Shown: positions 18,829-28,976, numbered from the stretch's first letter. The stretch is 41,370 nt of DNA from Acidimicrobiia bacterium (GCA_029861625.1 JAOTZB010000004.1:1-41370), one strand, 5' to 3'. A program made the numbers and translations. Notes: generated by a model not told the origin, from the sequence alone.

Positions 18829-19464
18829 TCAGTGCGCGCCTTCCGACGCTCGGTCGATGCCGAGCGATGCCAGGAGGTTCTCGTGGAGCTCGAACCACGT
18901 GGTGTGGTACGAGTCGATCATCGGTTTGGTGAACCAGTCGGAGTCGCCCATGCGAATCTTCTCGAGCGAGCTCGTGAATCGCGGGCCGTAGCCGGCGAAC
19001 CGGGCGAGTCCGTCGGCGAGATCGGCGCAGATGGGTTGCACGGTGGCATCGAGCACGCCGAGCCGCTCGATCACGTCGGCGTCGTAGGCGACGTCGCGGT
19101 GGTCGTTGACCTTCTGCTCGCCGTCCTCTTCGCGCATCTGCCACGCCGTACAGACCTCGAGCATCTCGGAGTTCCGGGCCAGGAAAGCCTCGTAGCATGC
19201 CATGACGAGATCGCGGCGACCGGCGGCGTCGAGCTCGTCGGCCAGGAGCCGTTCGCCCTCGGCGCGGCCGTCGGGTGTGAGCATCCATCCGGTCATCCGA
19301 CCCTCGCGGTACCGGGCGAGGCCGCCGGCGTCGAGGTCGACCAGGGTGGCCTCGACATCGGCGACCGCGAAGCCGGTGCCATCGGCGAGGACATCGGCGG
19401 GAACGAAGCCACGGAGTCGGAGGGCGTGCAGCATGAGCAGTCGATGGTCGGAGGCGTGACCCAT
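18829..19464 (-). CDS. Conserved winged-helix-like hypothetical protein
   Basis: 211 aa; N-terminal wHTH-like HRLLMLHALRLRGFVPADVLADGTGFAVADVEATLVDLDAGGLA; C-terminal DSYHTTWFELHENLLASLG; abuts dapA. Confidence 0.7.
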   Translation of the reverse strand: MGHASDHRLLMLHALRLRGFVPADVLADGTGFAVADVEATLVDLDAGGLARYREGRMTGWMLTPDGRAEGERLLADELDAAGRRDLVMACYEAFLARNSEMLEVCTAWQMREEDGEQKVNDHRDVAYDADVIERLGVLDATVQPICADLADGLARFAGYGPRFTSSLEKIRMGDSDWFTKPMIDSYHTTWFELHENLLASLGIDRASEGAH

Positions 19465-19507
19465 GGGGGCGAACCATACCAGCGGCGGTCGCCGGCTCTC
19501 GGCCGGT

Positions 19508-20293
19508 TCAGGCCGCGTCGAGGTCGCTCTCGTCAGCGGGCAGTGAGCGGGTGCCAGCCGACGCCCGGGCCGCCCGTCGCAGGATCAACGGGTAGCCGAT
19601 GATCCCGATCGTCGCGAAGATGAACCACTGGACGGCGTAGCTCAGGTGCGGACCGTTCGACAGGCCGGGCCGGGGGATCCGAGCCGGTAGCCCGGGGCCC
19701 GACGCCGGCAGTTGGGACTCGAGCTGGAGATACACGGGCCGGAGCCCGTAGTCGACGAGCTCGCCATAGCCGGCGAGGTCGACTCGTGCCAGCTGATCGG
19801 CGACATCGGGATCCCCGGCGCCGAGGCCCGAACGGCTCTGGGTGGCCATGACCAAGCCTTCGACTTCGACGCGGCCCGCCGGCGGGTCGACGCTCGATCG
19901 GTCGTCGGTCTGCTGGAGCGAGAATGGAATCCAGCCTCGATTGACGACGAGCGCTGTGCCGTCGTCGAGCATCAGCGGGGTCAGAACCCAGGCGCCGGCG
20001 GCCCCGTCGAGCGACCGATTGACGACGACCACCTGGTCGCCGGTCAGATACGTGCCGGTCGCGGCGGCGCGGCGGAACTCGACGTCGTCGCCCGAGTCGA
20101 GCGTGATCCCGTTGACCACATCGTCGATCGGCTCGATGTCGAGCTCGGTGCGGCCCACCACCCGCTCGTTCGCCGACTTGCGCTCGTCGAGCCGTTGGAG
20201 CTGCCAGAAACCGGCCCAGATCATCGCACCGACGAGCGCCACGACGAACACATGGGAAAGCACCCAGCGGGGCCGCAACGCGAAGCCGTACAC
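19508..20293 (-). CDS. SURF1 family protein
   Basis: FWQLQRLDERKSANERV, VVNRSLDGAAGAWVLTPLMLDDGTALVVNRGWIP, C-terminal HLSYAVQWFIFATIGIIGYPLILRR. Confidence 0.92.
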   Translation of the reverse strand: MYGFALRPRWVLSHVFVVALVGAMIWAGFWQLQRLDERKSANERVVGRTELDIEPIDDVVNGITLDSGDDVEFRRAAATGTYLTGDQVVVVNRSLDGAAGAWVLTPLMLDDGTALVVNRGWIPFSLQQTDDRSSVDPPAGRVEVEGLVMATQSRSGLGAGDPDVADQLARVDLAGYGELVDYGLRPVYLQLESQLPASGPGLPARIPRPGLSNGPHLSYAVQWFIFATIGIIGYPLILRRAARASAGTRSLPADESDLDAA

Positions 20294-20353
20294 CGCGCCA
20301 GGCTAGATCTCCGCCATCTCCAACTCCCACGCAGCCGGCAGCGGGGCGGGCCG

Positions 20354-21166
20354 TCAGACGTCGAGCAGGCGGTCGAGCCCGACCGTGACGCCGTCGGCCG
20401 CAGCGATGCGCTTCGCACCGAGCAACACGCCGGGCATGAACGACGACCGGTCGTAGGAGTCCTGGCGCAACGTCAGCGACTGCCCGGCGGCGCCGAGAAT
20501 GACCTCCTGGTGTGCGACCAGCCCACGGAGACGGACCGAGTGCACGCGGATGCCGCCCGGACCCTCGCCCCCCCGAGCACCGGGCACGACCTCTCGTTCC
20601 GTTGGGTCGGGCGCCCACGCCGACGAGGCCGCCGCCATGCGCTCGAGCGTCATCATGGCGGTGCCCGACGGCGCGTCGATCTTCTGGTCGTGGTGCAGCT
20701 CGATGACCTCTGCGGTATCGAAGTAGGGCGCGGCGAGCTCGGCGAATCGCATCATCAACACGGCGCTGATGGCGAAGTTGGGGGCGATGAGGCAGTTGCT
20801 GGTGGTGAACGCCGACCGGTATCGGGCGATGTCGGCTTCGGTGAAACCCGAGGTGCCGACGACGGCATGGACCCCGTTGGCCGCCAGCCAGTCGAGATTG
20901 ATGCGAGCCGCGTCGATGTGGGTGAAGTCGATCGCGACATCGACGGCAGCGGCACCCATCGCCTCGACGGTTCGGGCGATCTGGAGGTCGATACGTCCCA
21001 CGTCGGCGACCGTGCCGAGATCGATACCGGCATGCAGCGGGTCGACCGCGGCCACGAGGATGAGATCGGGGTCGGCAGCGACGGCCGCACACACGGTCGA
21101 GCCCATCCGACCTGCTGCTCCGAACACGCCCACTCGTATGGCCATGCGGTCAGGGTAGTGCGGCAC
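20354..21166 (-). CDS. dapB: 4-hydroxy-tetrahydrodipicolinate reductase
   Basis: RVGVFGAAGRMGSTV, VVGTSGFTEADI, APNFAISAVLMMRFAELAAPYFDTAEVIELHHDQKIDAPSGTA. Confidence 0.95.
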   Translation of the reverse strand: MPHYPDRMAIRVGVFGAAGRMGSTVCAAVAADPDLILVAAVDPLHAGIDLGTVADVGRIDLQIARTVEAMGAAAVDVAIDFTHIDAARINLDWLAANGVHAVVGTSGFTEADIARYRSAFTTSNCLIAPNFAISAVLMMRFAELAAPYFDTAEVIELHHDQKIDAPSGTAMMTLERMAAASSAWAPDPTEREVVPGARGGEGPGGIRVHSVRLRGLVAHQEVILGAAGQSLTLRQDSYDRSSFMPGVLLGAKRIAAADGVTVGLDRLLDV

Positions 21167-21179
21167 CGGCGTCCACTAG

Positions 21180-22421
21180 TCAGTCGGGACCCGCGCCCGC
21201 GATCGGGCCGACCGACGTGACCGACGGCTCGGCCGCCAGCATCGTGCCGAGCACCCGATTCACGTCGTCGACGGTCACCGCTCGGATGGCGTCGAGGTAC
21301 TCGCCGATGTCGACGACCCTGTCGCGTGACGTCACGCTGTGGGCGATGTGGGAGAGGTGACTCCAGCTGTCCTCGAACGCCAGCTCGGTGGAACCCTCGA
21401 GGAACCGCTTCGCGATCTCGACCTCGGTCTCGGTGACACCACCGCCGGCCACGTCGGCCACCTCGGACTCGATCACCTTCATGACCTCGTCGACTCGTTG
21501 GGGCGACGTGCCGGTCGCGATGACGAACGCCCCGCTGTCGCTGAAGTGCACCGGTGACGAGAAGATCGAGTACGCCAGTCCCCTCTTCTCACGCACCTCC
21601 TGGAACAGTCGGCTCGAGAGGCCTCCCCCCAGCAGCTGGCTGCCGACGGCGAGGGCATGGCGGTCGGGATCGTGGTGCCCGAACCCGCGCCAGCCGAGGA
21701 CGAGGTGGACCTCCTCGAGATCGCGGTGCTCGACCGTTCCCACGGTCGTCTCGGGCGGCGGTGCCACACGAGATGGCGTCGTACCGGAGCTGACGGGACC
21801 GAACGAACGCTCGGCCTGTTCGACGATTGCGTCGTGATCGACGGCCCCGGCCGCCGCGACCACCACGGTGCCGCGCCGGTAGTTGGCGTGATGGAACTCG
21901 GCGATCTCATCGCGCGTCAGCGCCTCGACCGTGTCGACCGATCCTCCGACGTCGCGGCCGAGCGGATCGGCCGGGAACAACGACTCGTACAGAAGCGTCT
22001 GGGCCCGGTCTTCGGGCTCGTCGGTCGAGACCCGGATCTCGTCGAGGATGACGGCTCGCTCCGACTCGACGTCGTCGGCGTCGATCAGCGGATCGGTAAC
22101 GACATCGAGGAGCATCTCGGTCGCGGCACCGACCGCGACGCCCGGCACACGGGCGTAGTACGCGGTGAGCTCGCGCGTGGTGAACGCGTTCATCTCGCCG
22201 CCGACGGAGTCGACCGCGACAGCGAGATCGTGGGCCGAACGGGTGCGAGTGCCCTTGAACAGCAGGTGCTCGAGGAAGTGGGATGTACCGGACCGGGCCG
22301 GCGACTCGTCACGGCTCCCGACCCCGATCCACGCGCCGACCGACGCAGCTCTGGCCCCTGGGAGCCGACGGGTGACGACCCGCAGACCCCCGGGGAGCCG
22401 AGTGAGCTCTGTATCGCCCAA
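21180..22421 (-). CDS. M16 family zinc peptidase
   Basis: HFLEH zinc motif (SHFLEHLLFKGT), GGEMNAFTTRELTAYYARV, GGGLSSRLFQEVREKRGLAYSI. Confidence 0.93.
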   Translation of the reverse strand: MGDTELTRLPGGLRVVTRRLPGARAASVGAWIGVGSRDESPARSGTSHFLEHLLFKGTRTRSAHDLAVAVDSVGGEMNAFTTRELTAYYARVPGVAVGAATEMLLDVVTDPLIDADDVESERAVILDEIRVSTDEPEDRAQTLLYESLFPADPLGRDVGGSVDTVEALTRDEIAEFHHANYRRGTVVVAAAGAVDHDAIVEQAERSFGPVSSGTTPSRVAPPPETTVGTVEHRDLEEVHLVLGWRGFGHHDPDRHALAVGSQLLGGGLSSRLFQEVREKRGLAYSIFSSPVHFSDSGAFVIATGTSPQRVDEVMKVIESEVADVAGGGVTETEVEIAKRFLEGSTELAFEDSWSHLSHIAHSVTSRDRVVDIGEYLDAIRAVTVDDVNRVLGTMLAAEPSVTSVGPIAGAGPD

Positions 22422-22429
22422 CGGGGTGA

Positions 22430-24853
22430 TCAGCTACGACCACCGCCGCGACGACCACCGCCGCGACGACCACCGCCGCGACGACCACCGCCGCCGGCAC
22501 TGGTGCGCGGTCCGGCCGGGCCCAGGTCGCCCTGCGCCGTCGCCATCTGCGCGTCGAAATCGTCGTCGAACGACACATGATCGCGACCGGTATCGCCACC
22601 GGACGATGCAGTCGGCTCGTCGCCACCGGCATCGGCGCTCTCCCGCCTGGGGGCCGGCTTCGACTCGTCGCCACCGCCGCTGTCGGCGCCGGCGGGCTTG
22701 AGGCTGATCTTGCCGTTCGGGTCGATGTCCTCGACGACGACCTCGATGTCCTGGCCGAGCTCGAGCTCGTCCTCCACCCGGTCGATACGGCGTTTCCCGC
22801 CGATTTTCGAGATGTGGAGCAGCCCGTCGCGACCGGGCAGGATGTTGACGAAGGCACCGAAGTTGGTGATGTTCACGACCTTGCCCATGTAGATCTCGCC
22901 GACGTCGGCCGTCGGCGGGTCGAGGATCAGACGGATCTGACGCTCGGCCTCCTCGACCTTGGTGCCGTCCGGTGAGGCGATCGACACCGTGCCCACGACA
23001 CCGTCGTCGTCGACACTGACCTCGGCACCGGAGTCGGCCTGAATGGCGTTGATGACCTTGCCCTTCGGGCCGATGACCTCGCCGATCTTGTCGATCGGGA
23101 TCTCGAAGCTGATGATCTTCGGTGCGTTGGCGTTGACCTCGGGGCGAGGGGCGGGAATCGCGTCGGCCATCACATCGAGGATCTGGAGACGAGCGTCTCG
23201 GGCCTGCGCGAGGGCTGCAGTCAACACGTCGGCGGGAATGCCGTCGATCTTCGTGTCGAGCTGGAGCGCCGTGACGAAGTCGGCAGTACCGGCCACCTTG
23301 AAGTCCATGTCGCCGAAAGCATCCTCGGCACCGAGGATGTCCGTGAGGGTGGTGTACTTGCCCTCGGCGAAGACGAGACCCATGGCGATACCGGCGACCG
23401 GCGCCTTGATGGGAACACCGGCGTCCATCAGCGACAGGCTCGACGAACAGATCGAGCCCATCGAGGTCGAACCGTTCGACGACAGCACCTCGGACACCAG
23501 CCGGATGGTGTAGGGGAACTCCTCCTGGGTGGGGATGACCGGGATGAGCGCTCGTTCGGCGAGGGCGCCGTGGCCGATCTCGCGCCGCTTCGGGCCTCGC
23601 ATGAAGCCGGTCTCACCGGTGGAGAACGGCGGGAAGTTGTAGTGGTGCAGAAAGCGCTTCCGACTCACCGGATCGATGCCGTCGATCATCTGGTCCATGC
23701 GGGCGGTACCGAGCGTCGTGAAGTTGAGCACCTGGGTCTCGCCCCGCTGGAACAAGCCGGATCCGTGCGCGGTCGATATCACACCGACCTCGGACGACAC
23801 TGGCCGCAGATCGGCGGTACCGCGACCGTCGATGCGCAAGCCCTCGTCGACGATCCGCTTGCGCACGAGCTGCTTGGTGAGCGAACGCACGGCGCTCTTG
23901 ATCTGCTTCTCGGCGTTCTCGACATCGGCGAACTGGGGCACCACGGCCTCGAGGACCGCGTCGCGGGCCGCTGATTCGGCTGCGCCTCGCTCGGCCTTGT
24001 CCGCGATCTGCTGGCTCGCGGCGAGCTGATCGGCGCCGGCGGCGGACACCGCAGCCATGATCTCGTCGGAGTAGTCGACCTGTGCGTCGAATTCGATGGT
24101 CGGCTTGACGCCTGCGGTGGCGATGAGACGGCGCTGCAGGGCAATGGACTCCTTGATCCACACCTTGCACGCCTCGAGACCGTCGGCGAGAACGGCTTCG
24201 TCGACCTTGGGGGCACCGGCTTCGTACAGCTCCCATGCCTTGGAGGTGCCGCCGGCTTCGACCATCATCACGGCAACGTCGCCGTCATCGAGCTCGCGGC
24301 CGGCGACGACCATCTCGAACGTCGACTCGTCGGCTTCTTGGTAGGTCGGGTGCGGGATCCAGGTGCCCTCGGGCGAGTACGCGATGCGGACGGCGCCGAG
24401 GGGGCCACTGAAGGGGATGCCGGACAGCGACAACGCCGCGGACGCAGCGTTGATGGCAAGCACGTCGTACGGGTTGGCCATGTCGGCACCCAGGACGGTG
24501 CCGACCACGTGGATCTCGTTGCGGAAGCCCTCGGGGAACGATGGCCGCAGCGGGCGGTCGATGAGCCGGCAGGTGAGGATGGCCGTCTCCGGGGCTCGGC
24601 CCTCGCGACGGAAGAACGAGCCGGGGATCTTGCCCGCGGCGTACATGCGCTCTTCGATGTCGACGGTCAGGGGGAAGAAGTCGATGCCATCACGGACTCG
24701 CCTCGCCGCGGTCGCGGTGACGAGGATCTGGGTCTCGCCGAGCTTCGCGAGCACGGCACCATCGGCGAGGCCGGCCAGCTGGCCGGTCTCGAAGGTGATG
24801 GTCTTGTCGTCGGCGCCGGAAACGGCGCTCGACACGCTGATTGGATCAGCCAT
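22430..24853 (-). CDS. pnp: Polyribonucleotide nucleotidyltransferase with RG-rich C-terminal tail
   Basis: Two RNase PH-like domains, KH (IPIDKIGEVIGPKGKVINAIQ) and S1 (GKVVNITNFGAFVNILPGRDGLLHISKI) domains; tail GGGGRRGGGRRGGGRRGGGRS. Confidence 0.96.
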   Translation of the reverse strand: MADPISVSSAVSGADDKTITFETGQLAGLADGAVLAKLGETQILVTATAARRVRDGIDFFPLTVDIEERMYAAGKIPGSFFRREGRAPETAILTCRLIDRPLRPSFPEGFRNEIHVVGTVLGADMANPYDVLAINAASAALSLSGIPFSGPLGAVRIAYSPEGTWIPHPTYQEADESTFEMVVAGRELDDGDVAVMMVEAGGTSKAWELYEAGAPKVDEAVLADGLEACKVWIKESIALQRRLIATAGVKPTIEFDAQVDYSDEIMAAVSAAGADQLAASQQIADKAERGAAESAARDAVLEAVVPQFADVENAEKQIKSAVRSLTKQLVRKRIVDEGLRIDGRGTADLRPVSSEVGVISTAHGSGLFQRGETQVLNFTTLGTARMDQMIDGIDPVSRKRFLHHYNFPPFSTGETGFMRGPKRREIGHGALAERALIPVIPTQEEFPYTIRLVSEVLSSNGSTSMGSICSSSLSLMDAGVPIKAPVAGIAMGLVFAEGKYTTLTDILGAEDAFGDMDFKVAGTADFVTALQLDTKIDGIPADVLTAALAQARDARLQILDVMADAIPAPRPEVNANAPKIISFEIPIDKIGEVIGPKGKVINAIQADSGAEVSVDDDGVVGTVSIASPDGTKVEEAERQIRLILDPPTADVGEIYMGKVVNITNFGAFVNILPGRDGLLHISKIGGKRRIDRVEDELELGQDIEVVVEDIDPNGKISLKPAGADSGGGDESKPAPRRESADAGGDEPTASSGGDTGRDHVSFDDDFDAQMATAQGDLGPAGPRTSAGGGGRRGGGRRGGGRRGGGRS
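22436..22495. repeat. 15-bp tandem repeat (acgaccaccgccgcg) x4 inside pnp, coding for the GGRRG tail
   Basis: Direct reading: four consecutive near-identical 15-mers. Confidence 0.9.
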
Positions 24854-24870
24854 GGGTATTTCTCTCTTTC

Positions 24871-24920
24871 CAGGCGCACTCGCGCCTGATCATCTGGTCG
24901 GCGCCACGGTGGCGCCGACC
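24871..24920 (-). promoter_or_regulatory. pnp leader hairpins
   Basis: CAGGCGC/GCGCCTG (24871-24888, 4-nt loop) and 12-bp GGTCGGCGCCAC/GTGGCGCCGACC (24896-24920) upstream of the pnp start at 24853. Confidence 0.65.
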
Positions 24921-25036
24921 CAGAGAGCAACCGTGGAACCAGATCCCAGTTGGAGAGGTCCGGACCGGCGCGGCCCAGGCATCTGCAACTGGCAACTGGC
25001 CCCGTTTCGGAGCTGCTCTCGCATTGTTGAAATGTG

Positions 25037-25080
25037 GTTCTGATTCTCTCTGTTGCTGTTCTCAGCAATGGAGCCAGAAC
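25037..25080 (-). promoter_or_regulatory. Compound stem-loop in rpsO-pnp intergenic region
   Basis: GTTCTG(25037-25042)/CAGAAC(25075-25080) enclosing TTGCTG-ttct-CAGCAA (25053-25068). Confidence 0.5.
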
Positions 25081-25125
25081 AGCGAGTCTTCGGTTGCCGG
25101 CCGACCGGGGCCGGACGGCGTTCGG

Positions 25126-25141
25126 GCGGCCCAGAGGCCGC
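25126..25141 (-). terminator. Hairpin immediately 3' of rpsO (terminator or processing stem, no U-tract)
   Basis: GCGGCC-caga-GGCCGC perfect 6-bp stem 12 nt past the rpsO stop. Confidence 0.4.
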
Positions 25142-25152
25142 TCGAAGTGTTG

Positions 25153-25422
25153 TCAGCGCCGGAGTCCCAGCTTGGCGATGATGGCCCGATACCGCTCGAC
25201 GTCGATCTTGTCGAGGTAGTCGAGCAGGCGACGACGGCGTCCGACCAGCATCAGGAGGCCTCGGCGGCTGTGATGGTCCTTCTTGTGGACCTTCAGGTGC
25301 TCGGTGAGGTGATTGATGCGTTCGGTCAGCAGTGCGATCTGGACCTCGGGTGAGCCCGTGTCGGACTCATGGAGGCGATGCTCGCTGATCGTGTCGGCCT
25401 TCGGCGGCAGATTCTCGGCCAT
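25153..25422 (-). CDS. rpsO: 30S ribosomal protein S15
   Basis: [53 protein letters not shown]; start at MAENLPP (25422). Confidence 0.96.
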   Translation of the reverse strand: MAENLPPKADTISEHRLHESDTGSPEVQIALLTERINHLTEHLKVHKKDHHSRRGLLMLVGRRRRLLDYLDKIDVERYRAIIAKLGLRR

Positions 25423-25590
25423 CTTCGTTGATTCCTTCTGGGGTATCCGACCCAGCTTCTCGGCCCGCCAGGCGAGACCAGAAGCACGTGCACGATGCAC
25501 GTTCCGGGCATCGGGCCCGGCAACTGGCGCCGTCGGAGTGATTCCGACGACCCGGACAGGCTACCAGCGAAGCGGATAGCTTCCGTTCTC

Positions 25591-26439
25591 GTGGATATCG
25601 CCGTGTTCGGTTCGCTCAACTACGACATCACCCTGTGGCTCCCGCACGCGCCCGCGCCCGACGAGACATTGCTCGCGACCCGCATGGAGGAGTTCCGCGG
25701 CGGCAAGGGCGCCAACCAGGCAACGGCCGCCGCCCGGCTGGGGGCCGGCGTCTCGATGATCGGTTGCGTCGGCGACGATGCGCACGGTCGGATCCTCGTC
25801 GAGGGCCTCGAGGCGAACGGCATCGACCACACCCACGTCCACCATGTCGCCGAACCGACCGGGACTGCCTTCCCCATGATCACGCCCGACAATGTGTCGA
25901 TCGTGATCGTGCGCGGCGCCAACGGAGTGACGGGACGCGGCCATGCCGACGCCGCGGCCGACGTGATCACCGCCGCCGATGCGCTCCTGCTCCAGGGCGA
26001 GGTCGGAGGCGCTGGTGCGGGCCGCGCAGCCGAGATCGCCGCCGGGGCCGGCACGACTGTCGTGTTCAACCCGGCGCCGGTCGACGACGAGGTGGTCGCC
26101 GCAGTGTTGCCGTACGCCGATGTCGTGATCCTGAACGAGCAGGAGGCCGACGTGGTGGCGGTGCCGGCGGGCATCGACTCCGTCATCACATTGGGCGCCG
26201 AGGGCGCACGTGTGGGCGATGTCCACGTCGCGGCGTTCCCCACCGTGGTGGTCGATCCCACCGGTGCCGGCGACTCGTTCTGTGCTGCGCTCACCGTGGC
26301 GCTGGCCGAGGGTCGGTCGCTCGTCGCCGCAACGCGATTCGGCAATGCTGCCGGCGCGCTCGCGTGCCGGGTTGCCGGTGCCGAACCATCGATGCCCACC
26401 CGAGCGGCGGTCGACGCACTGGTCGAATCCGAGGCCTGA
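25591..26439 (+). CDS. rbsK: Ribokinase / PfkB family carbohydrate kinase
   Basis: GTG start; GSLNYDIT, GGKGANQATAAARLGA, VVVDPTGAGDSFCAAL. Confidence 0.88.
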   Translation: MDIAVFGSLNYDITLWLPHAPAPDETLLATRMEEFRGGKGANQATAAARLGAGVSMIGCVGDDAHGRILVEGLEANGIDHTHVHHVAEPTGTAFPMITPDNVSIVIVRGANGVTGRGHADAAADVITAADALLLQGEVGGAGAGRAAEIAAGAGTTVVFNPAPVDDEVVAAVLPYADVVILNEQEADVVAVPAGIDSVITLGAEGARVGDVHVAAFPTVVVDPTGAGDSFCAALTVALAEGRSLVAATRFGNAAGALACRVAGAEPSMPTRAAVDALVESEA

Positions 26440-26473
26440 GCCCGCGCGACGCGGTAGCCGATCGCCCGAACCG

Positions 26474-27481
26474 CTACGCGAGCTTCGCCGCGATGCGGCG
26501 GCGCCACTCGACCGAGGGCTTGTCGCTCTGCACGCTGACGACCCCGGTGGACGACAGCGGCAACACGCCCGGAACCCGTTCGAGCATGGCCCTGTCCTCC
26601 GCGCCGATGGCCCGGTCGAACGCGATGACCTCCTCGGCCGACACCGAGAAGTCGTCGTTGCGCCACACGACGAACGTGAACAGCGACGTGAGATCGTCGA
26701 CCGGGGTCGTGCACAGCAAGAGGATGTGTTCGAGCCCGGTCTCGTACCAGATCGTGCTGCGTACGGTGAACGGCAGCGAGAACCCCGTGCTCATCTTGCG
26801 GTGAACCACTGCGTCGTCGATGCCGGTCGTTGCGGCACCGACATCGTTCCGGGCGTCGACCTCGTATGCATACCCGAAGAAGTCGGAGTCGAGATCACCC
26901 AGCTCGATCCGGGGCACCGTCGTCTCCTGTTCGATGCCGAACGTCCCGGTGTGGACATACGGGAAATGCGAGATGTCGAGGAAGTTGTCGACCATCCGCA
27001 GGCCACAGGTGCGCCACACTTCGACGGGGTTGTTGATGCGGCGGAAGGCGGGGTCGTCGTCCTGGGGGATGGTCGGGATCGCAGCAACCGGATCGTCGAG
27101 CGCGACCCACACCAGTCCGTACCGCTCCTGGACGTGCACGGTCGAGAGGTGTGCCATCGGCGGCACCGGTACACCGGCAGCCGACGACGGGACATCGACG
27201 CAGGTGCCGCCCGCTCCGAATGTCCAGCCGTGGTACGGACAGACGAGGCAGCCGTCGTCGACATGGCCCGCCGACAGCGGGGCCTCACGGTGAGGACACC
27301 GGTCGGGAGCGGCAACCACCGCCCCCGTGTCGTCGCGCCAGAGCACGAGGGGCTGACCGAGCAGCGTCACTGCGAGCGGGCCCGCCAGGCCTGCCGCGGC
27401 CGCGACCGGATGCCAGTACGAGCGCAACGCCCGATTCCCTGCGAACGCATCCAGCCTCGTCACGTCGGTGCGCGCCATCAC
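26474..27481 (-). CDS. Rieske 2Fe-2S ring-hydroxylating / demethylating oxygenase, alpha subunit
   Basis: Rieske motif CPH-x16-CPYH; mononuclear Fe motif DNFLDISHFPYVHTG. Confidence 0.92.
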   Translation of the reverse strand: MMARTDVTRLDAFAGNRALRSYWHPVAAAAGLAGPLAVTLLGQPLVLWRDDTGAVVAAPDRCPHREAPLSAGHVDDGCLVCPYHGWTFGAGGTCVDVPSSAAGVPVPPMAHLSTVHVQERYGLVWVALDDPVAAIPTIPQDDDPAFRRINNPVEVWRTCGLRMVDNFLDISHFPYVHTGTFGIEQETTVPRIELGDLDSDFFGYAYEVDARNDVGAATTGIDDAVVHRKMSTGFSLPFTVRSTIWYETGLEHILLLCTTPVDDLTSLFTFVVWRNDDFSVSAEEVIAFDRAIGAEDRAMLERVPGVLPLSSTGVVSVQSDKPSVEWRRRIAAKLA

Positions 27482-27512
27482 GACCTCCCGACACCGACAC
27501 TACTGTCACGCC

Positions 27513-28913
27513 ATGACCGACCTCGCCCCGACGCCACGAGTCGACCGGCTCGTGCTCGGCGGCGAGATCGTCACCATGGACCCGGAGCGCACCGTTCACC
27601 GCTCGGCCGGGATCGCCGTCGCCGGCGGCGCGATCGTCGAGATCGCAGCCTCAGCTGATCTGCGGCGCAGGTACGGCGATGTCGCGACACTCGACGTCCC
27701 TCACGGCGTCATCATCCCGGGACTGGTCGACACCCATCAACATCTCACCGGGGATCGCCTCATCCGCTCGTCGATTCCCGACGACGCGCCTCCCGGCTCC
27801 GCGATCTTCGACTGGGTGCTGCCGGTCCACGCTGTCCACACCGCCGACGACGATGGGCTCAGCGCGACCCTCGCCGGCATCGAGGCGCTCACCAACGGCG
27901 TCACCACGGTGGCCGAGGCCGGAACCGTCGCGCACCCCTTCGCGGTTGCGGACGCGCTGCGAGGTGTCGGCATCCGCGGCCTGGTCGGCCGGTGGGGTTG
28001 GGATCTCGACGATGCTCCCTTCGCTGCTCCGGCGGATGTCGTGCTCGATCGGCAGCGGGAGCTGGTCGCCGGGCTCGGCGACCACGGTCGCGTGCGTCCG
28101 TGGCTCACCCTCGTCGGCCACGATCTGATGACCGACGACCTGCTCGTGGGCGCATCCGCGCTCGCGCGAGAGCTCGGCGTACGTCTCAGCTTCCACATCT
28201 CCCCCACCACGAGCGATCCCGACCAGTACCTGGCCCGCACCGGCCGGCGGCCGCTCGTGCACTTCGACGGCCTGGGCGTGCTCGGCGACCACGTCGTGTT
28301 GGCCCATGCCGTGCACCTCGACGACACCGAGGCCGACGTCGTCGTGGACCGCGACGTCGCCGTCGCGTACTGTCCGGCGGCCTATCTGCGCCTGGGCCAA
28401 GGCGTGAGCCGATTCGGCCGCCACGCCGAGCTCCACCGACGTGGGGTCCGGGTCGGGCTCGGCTGCGACACCGAGAACGCGGGAGACGCGATCGACGTCT
28501 TGCTGGCGGCTCGTCTTGCCGCCGGCCTGGCGAAGGACGCGGCTCTCGATCCGACCGCATTCGGTGCCCACGAGGCCCTCGAGATGGCCACGATCGGTGG
28601 CGCGGCAGCGCTCGGGATGGCCGACGAGATCGGCTCGATCGAGGTGGGCAAGCGCGCTGACCTCGTCGTGCACGACGCCCGCACGCCATCGTGGACCCCG
28701 CGCGGGGCCGACGTCGCGCTCGAGCTGGTGTGGGCCGCCGACGGCCGGTCGGTGCAACACGTTGTCGTCGACGGCGAGATAGTCGTGCGCGACGGCGTGT
28801 GCGTCACCGCCGACCTCGACGACATCGGCCCGGCCGCGACCGCGGCCGGGGCGGCGTTGCGGGCCAGAGCCGGAATCGATGCGCCGCACCGCTGGCCCCG
28901 CCACGACCATTGA
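27513..28913 (+). CDS. Amidohydrolase family protein (ATZ/TRZ-like), paralog A
   Basis: GLVDTHQHLTGD metal site, LAHAVHLDD, GLGCDTENAG, IGSIEVGKRADLVVHD; start MTDLAPTPRV. Confidence 0.9.
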   Translation: MTDLAPTPRVDRLVLGGEIVTMDPERTVHRSAGIAVAGGAIVEIAASADLRRRYGDVATLDVPHGVIIPGLVDTHQHLTGDRLIRSSIPDDAPPGSAIFDWVLPVHAVHTADDDGLSATLAGIEALTNGVTTVAEAGTVAHPFAVADALRGVGIRGLVGRWGWDLDDAPFAAPADVVLDRQRELVAGLGDHGRVRPWLTLVGHDLMTDDLLVGASALARELGVRLSFHISPTTSDPDQYLARTGRRPLVHFDGLGVLGDHVVLAHAVHLDDTEADVVVDRDVAVAYCPAAYLRLGQGVSRFGRHAELHRRGVRVGLGCDTENAGDAIDVLLAARLAAGLAKDAALDPTAFGAHEALEMATIGGAAALGMADEIGSIEVGKRADLVVHDARTPSWTPRGADVALELVWAADGRSVQHVVVDGEIVVRDGVCVTADLDDIGPAATAAGAALRARAGIDAPHRWPRHDH

Positions 28914-28976
28914 ACCGGCGACGGTCAGACCATCAGACCAGTGCTAGGTTTCGACCAGCACCAGTTGGGAGGTCCG

